A stretch of DNA of 64,000 bases from Hyphomonadaceae bacterium UBA1849 (GTDB taxonomy: Bacteria > Pseudomonadota > Alphaproteobacteria > Caulobacterales > Hyphomonadaceae): the NCBI GenBank assembly GCA_002338565.1, contig DDIN01000004.1, positions 1 through 64,000 of the forward strand, read 5' to 3'. A program made the position numbers and the translations under genes. The first letter of the stretch is position 1, and each line of letters begins with the position of its first letter. This document shows positions 60,607 through 64,000 of this stretch, one piece after another. The notes under the pieces are model-generated. The model had not been told where the DNA came from. It did no database searches and was given only the letters and a program-made list of their open reading frames with translations.

Positions 60607-60933
60607 ATGAGTGTTCAGGACACAATCCGCTCTCAGGTCGATAAGAACGACGTCATGCTGTATATGAAGGGCACACCAACCTTCCCGCAGTGCGGATTTT
60701 CTTCCGTTGTGTCCCAGATTCTGAACTATCTTCAGGTGGACTATGAGTCCGTGAACGTTCTGGAAGACATGGAAATCCGTGAAGGCATCAAACAGTTCTC
60801 TAACTGGCCGACAATTCCTCAGCTCTACGTAAAAGGTGAGTTTGTTGGCGGATGCGATATTATAAAGGAAATGTTCGAAGAGGGTGAGTTGAAGACTTAC
60901 CTGATCGAAAAGGGCGTACTTGCTGAAGCCTGA
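60607..60933 (+). CDS. grxD: Monothiol glutaredoxin, Grx4 family
   Basis: 108 residues, preceded by AAGGAGA. VMLYMKGTPTFPQCGFSS with the CGFS active site (Cys29), WPTIPQLYVKGEFVGGCDII for glutathione binding. These proteins bind a shared iron-sulfur cluster, commonly with BolA partners, and pass it to apoproteins. The radical-SAM enzyme RimO is encoded next. Confidence 0.96.
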   Translation: MSVQDTIRSQVDKNDVMLYMKGTPTFPQCGFSSVVSQILNYLQVDYESVNVLEDMEIREGIKQFSNWPTIPQLYVKGEFVGGCDIIKEMFEEGELKTYLIEKGVLAEA

Positions 60934-60993
60934 TGGTTTTCAAACCGGCCATTTTCAGTTAAAGCCGCGCGCTCCCCGGAATCTGAGGCCGTT

Positions 60994-62340
60994 ATGACCG
61001 TCAATGCACCTGTAGAAACAAACTCGCAGCCGAAAGTAGGCATCGTCTCTCTCGGCTGCCCGAAAGCGCTTGTGGATTCCGAGCGCATCGTGACCCGTTT
61101 GCGCGCTGAAGGCTATGCGATCGCGCCGGACTATAAGGGCGCGGACCTTGTTCTCGTAAACACTTGCGGCTTCCTCGACTCTGCGCGGGATGAAAGCCTT
61201 GATGCAATTGGCGAAGCAATTGCCGAAAACGGCAAAGTAGTCGTCACTGGCTGTCTCGGTGCTGAGCCGGATGTTATCCGCGAGCGCCACCCGAAAGTCC
61301 TGGCGATCACAGGCCCTCACCAGTACGAGCAGGTGATGAATGCGGTGCACGAGAACGTTGCGCCGCCACCCAACAAATATCTCGACCTTGTTCCGGAAGC
61401 TGGCCTGCGCCTAACGCCGCGCCACTATGCCTATCTGAAAATTTCAGAAGGTTGCCACAACAAGTGCAGCTTCTGCATCATTCCGAAACTACGCGGTGAC
61501 CTCGTATCCCGCCCGATTGATCATGTTTTGCGTGAAGCAGAGCAGCTGGTGAATGCCGGTGTTCAGGAGCTGATGGTTATCAGTCAGGACACCTCGGCTT
61601 ACGGCCTTGATGTGAAGTACGAACCTCGCATGTGGAAGGACGAGGAATACCAAACGCGTTTCTTCGATCTCTGCAAAGGTCTCGGCAATCTCGATGCCTG
61701 GGTGCGTCTGCACTATGTGTATCCGTATCCGCACGTCGACAAGGTCATGCCGCTCATGGCGGAAGGTCATGTCCTGCCTTACCTCGATATTCCGTTCCAG
61801 CACGCTCACAACGACGTTCTGAAGCGTATGCGTCGCCCGGGGCAGGGCGGTGACAAGGCGCTTGAGCGTATTCTCCAGTGGCGCAAGGATGTTCCGGACC
61901 TCACAATCCGTTCGACCTTCATTGTTGGCTTCCCGGGTGAAACCGAGGAACAGTTCGAGTTTCTGCTCGACTGGATGCGCGAAGCGAAAATCGACCGCGC
62001 GGGCTGCTTCAAGTACGAAAACGTCGAGCATGCCGAAAGCCGCGCGCTGGACGATCACGTACCTGAAGAGGTCAAGGAAGAGCGTTGGCATCGCTTCATG
62101 GAAGTTCAGGCAGAAATTTCTGCAGAACGCTCCAAAGCGCAGATTGGCAAAATCGTTGATGTCATCGTTGATAGCGTCGATGAAGACCGTGATGTCGCCA
62201 TTGGCCGGACCAAAGCTGACGCGCCTGAAATTGACGGCACTGTAGAGCTCGCCGAAGGCGGAGAGCTTGAGCCGGGCATGATCGTTGAAGCGCGCGTCGT
62301 TGGCGCAGATCATTACGACCTCTGGGCGGAGCCAGCCTAA
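60994..62340 (+). CDS. rimO: Ribosomal protein S12 methylthiotransferase
   Basis: 448 residues. N-terminal UPF0004 domain (VSLGCPKALVDSERIV; VNTCGFLDSAR) holding one iron-sulfur cluster, radical-SAM motif CHNKCSFC for the second, STFIVGFPGETEEQF, and a C-terminal TRAM domain. RimO adds a methylthio group to Asp of ribosomal protein S12. SLGCPKALVDSE separates it from MiaB. Confidence 0.96.
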   Translation: MTVNAPVETNSQPKVGIVSLGCPKALVDSERIVTRLRAEGYAIAPDYKGADLVLVNTCGFLDSARDESLDAIGEAIAENGKVVVTGCLGAEPDVIRERHPKVLAITGPHQYEQVMNAVHENVAPPPNKYLDLVPEAGLRLTPRHYAYLKISEGCHNKCSFCIIPKLRGDLVSRPIDHVLREAEQLVNAGVQELMVISQDTSAYGLDVKYEPRMWKDEEYQTRFFDLCKGLGNLDAWVRLHYVYPYPHVDKVMPLMAEGHVLPYLDIPFQHAHNDVLKRMRRPGQGGDKALERILQWRKDVPDLTIRSTFIVGFPGETEEQFEFLLDWMREAKIDRAGCFKYENVEHAESRALDDHVPEEVKEERWHRFMEVQAEISAERSKAQIGKIVDVIVDSVDEDRDVAIGRTKADAPEIDGTVELAEGGELEPGMIVEARVVGADHYDLWAEPA

Positions 62341-62412
62341 GCGTCTTTTCCCCTGAACAGGTGAATTGCAAACTGTTTCCCTTGCCGTAAATTCACGGCG
62401 GGGGACGTTTCC

Positions 62413-63102
62413 ATGATTCATTACTTGCGCCCGAGCTTCTGGCAGGCTGCCATCAAAGATCCACTCACATGGCTTGCCATCGCTGTGGACTTTGTTCCTG
62501 TCATTCTGGTCTTTGTCTTTGGTTGGGGCGCAGCGCCTTTGGTTCTGCTTTACTGGGCAGAGAATGTGATTATCGGCGTCGTTACTTTTTTTCGAATTAT
62601 TGCGTCATCGCTTGTGAGCCTAGGTGGCGTCGGCTCGGTCTTCGGCTTTTTCCTCGCCGCATTTTTCAGCGTACATTACGGCATGTTCTGCTTCGGGCAC
62701 GGCATTTTTCTGTTTTCATTCATCAATTTGCCTGGCGCCGAGATTGGGATTGGGCCTCCGGGACCAGACGCGTTCATGGAGATGCTTGGCGCTATTGTGA
62801 CGGCCTATCCCGCGGCGCTCTATGCGATGGGGCTTATCTTTGTTTTTCAGCTCATCGCAGCCGTGAAGGATTACTGGCCGGGTGGGCAGCATGGGTACGC
62901 TTCGCCGCAGGAAGAAATGTTCTCCCCCTATGGCCGTATCATTGTGCTGCATGTTGGTGTGTTTGTGGGTGCCTTTGCGTTGCTCGCGATAGGCGATCCG
63001 GCGATTGGCGTGCTTGCGCTCATTCTGCTGCGCATGGCGTTCAGCGTGCTCGGGCGCGCCTGGCGTGATCGGGATAGAGGGGCAGACGGAAGCCGCGCCT
63101 AA
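62413..63102 (+). CDS. DUF6498-type multi-pass membrane protein
   Basis: 229 residues preceded by GGGGGACG. Five or six membrane helices; WLAIAVDFVPVILVFVFGWG at the N-terminus and LYWAENVIIGV in helix 2 resemble the DUF6498 family. Function unknown. It converges with purN and overlaps it by 4 bases. Confidence 0.78.
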   Translation: MIHYLRPSFWQAAIKDPLTWLAIAVDFVPVILVFVFGWGAAPLVLLYWAENVIIGVVTFFRIIASSLVSLGGVGSVFGFFLAAFFSVHYGMFCFGHGIFLFSFINLPGAEIGIGPPGPDAFMEMLGAIVTAYPAALYAMGLIFVFQLIAAVKDYWPGGQHGYASPQEEMFSPYGRIIVLHVGVFVGAFALLAIGDPAIGVLALILLRMAFSVLGRAWRDRDRGADGSRA

Positions 63103-63719
63103 GCTTCGGCTTCGTCTTCAGCTTCGCGGTCGAGGAAGTCGTCAATCGCTTTGGCGAGGGCACGCGGGTATAAGATATGCTCCCGCTCAAGGACACGCTC
63201 GGCCAATGTGTCTGGCGTGTCGCCTTCCTGAATTGCAACGCGCTCCTGATCGATCACAGCGCCTTCATCCACGCCTTCGGTGACCCAGTGCACGGAACAG
63301 CCTGCTTCGGCGTCTCCGGCTTCTATGGCACGCTTGTGCGTGTGCAAACCTGGATATTTTGGCAGAAGGGATGGGTGGATGTTGATCATCCGACCTTCCC
63401 AATGCTCGGTGAACCAGCTCGTAAGAACGCGCATAAATCCGGCGAGCGCGATGAACTCCACATTGTGAAGTTCGAGCGTCTGTTGAACATCTTTCTCAAA
63501 AGACTCGCGGTCGTCGTATGCGCGGTGATCAATCGCTGCAATTGGCAGACCTTGCTCACTGGCCCATTCAAGTCCAGCAGCAGAATAGGAATTGGACAGC
63601 ACGAGAACCGGTTTTGCCACCACGTCTCCGTCGAGGCAGGCTTCCACCAAAGTTTTCATGTTGGAGCCGCGGCCGGAGATGAAAATCGCCAGGCGGACCG
63701 GTTCTTCACGCTCAGGCAT
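63099..63719 (-). CDS. purN: Phosphoribosylglycinamide formyltransferase
   Basis: 206 residues from the ATG at 63719. IFISGRGSNMKTLVEA, LAGFMRVLTSWF, NIHPSLLPKYPGLHTHKRAIEAG-type segment and GCSVHWVTEGVDEG are PurN signatures (catalytic Asn, His, Asp). It formylates GAR using 10-formyl-THF in purine synthesis. Its start overlaps the purM stop by 8 bases. Confidence 0.96.
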   Translation of the reverse strand: MPEREEPVRLAIFISGRGSNMKTLVEACLDGDVVAKPVLVLSNSYSAAGLEWASEQGLPIAAIDHRAYDDRESFEKDVQQTLELHNVEFIALAGFMRVLTSWFTEHWEGRMINIHPSLLPKYPGLHTHKRAIEAGDAEAGCSVHWVTEGVDEGAVIDQERVAIQEGDTPDTLAERVLEREHILYPRALAKAIDDFLDREAEDEAEA

Positions 63720-64000
63720 TCTTCAGATGTCCGTACAGGAAGGCGTCTTCGCCGTTGAAGCGGAGGGCTGCCAGAACTTCTTCGACCTTCTCTGGCGCGA
63801 CCGCAAGTATGATACCGATGCCCATATTGAAGGTGCGCCACATTTCAGCGTCCTCGACATTGCCGACTGACTGCATCCATTCGAATACGGCAGGAGGCGT
63901 GTAGTCATCGCCGTCGCGTACCGGCACGAGTGTATCCGGTAGCATACGCGGCAAGTTCTCGGTCACGCCGCCGCCTGTAATGTGGGCGAGGCCTTTAACG
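63712..64000 (-). CDS. purM: Phosphoribosylformylglycinamidine cyclo-ligase (N-terminus beyond window)
   Basis: The last 96 codons are visible; the frame runs off the right edge. KGLAHITGGGVTENLPRMLP, FEWMQSVGNVEDAEMWRTFNMGIG and the terminal region match PurM, which closes the imidazole ring to give AIR. It precedes purN as in most Proteobacteria. Confidence 0.95.
   Translation of the reverse strand, partial: VKGLAHITGGGVTENLPRMLPDTLVPVRDGDDYTPPAVFEWMQSVGNVEDAEMWRTFNMGIGIILAVAPEKVEEVLAALRFNGEDAFLYGHLKNA

Noticed and set aside
1..64000. CRISPR arrays, rRNA genes, complete insertion sequences
   Set aside because: No regularly spaced repeats, rRNA sequence or transposase gene with terminal inverted repeats was seen.

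Overview
The window comes from an alphaproteobacterium, most likely a marine member of the Hyphomonadaceae/Caulobacterales. This is inferred from three things seen together: a large TonB-dependent receptor beside a pectin-type catabolic locus, the alphaproteobacterial housekeeping order murA - DUF2948 - hisD - UPF0262 - infA - maf - RNase E/G - yacG, and an OmpA protein with a very long proline linker. No taxonomic search could be run.

Region 1 (1-11.1 kb) is a polysaccharide-utilisation locus for pectin-like uronate polymers. It holds a carboxylesterase (cut by the window edge), 2-keto-3-deoxygluconate kinase, KduD, a LacI-family regulator, a secreted pectate lyase, a hydratase of the fumarylacetoacetase fold, a lipoprotein GH43 enzyme and the TonB-dependent receptor. 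Three nearly identical palindromes (core GACACCGGT) precede the kduD operon, the lyase/hydratase divergent pair and the receptor gene. They are very likely operators of the local LacI regulator.

Region 2 (about 11.1-46.4 kb) is a mobilizable integrative element lying against a tRNA-Thr(GGT) gene. Mobilization genes (MobC-like, relaxase) sit at the left end. At the right end are a coupling protein broken by an in-frame amber codon and a large serine recombinase whose reading frame runs through the tRNA gene. Cargo includes ArdA, a 30-residue hydrophobic peptide with an ideal ribosome-binding site, a secreted GH5-like enzyme with five RTX-like repeats, WecG- and WecB-type glycan genes, an AAA+ ATPase/subtilase pair, a resolvase with two palindromic candidate crossover sites, and a divergent ROK-like operon.

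The most striking cargo is a class II microcin-like locus at 28.8-36.4 kb. Two precursors carry 15-residue double-glycine leaders of colicin V type (MRTLNSAEINVVSGG and MRELELAEIGSVSGG). They are accompanied by a C39-peptidase ABC exporter, an HlyD-type adaptor, a 54-residue two-helix membrane protein placed like an immunity protein, several small secreted proteins, a winged-helix/TM/TPR regulator and a separate peptide ending in a cysteine-rich tail. The locus has two arms: a plus-strand arm (precursor 1, secreted protein, ABC exporter) and a minus-strand arm (precursor 2, small membrane protein, two small proteins, HlyD). They converge between exporter and adaptor.

Region 3 (46.4-64 kb) is core chromosome: tRNA-Thr, murA, hisD, infA, maf, an RNase E/G homologue, yacG, an OmpA-family protein, and an arginine succinyltransferase operon (astA-astD-astB led by an M20 hydrolase). 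It continues with a BolA-like protein, a monothiol glutaredoxin, rimO and the purM-purN end.
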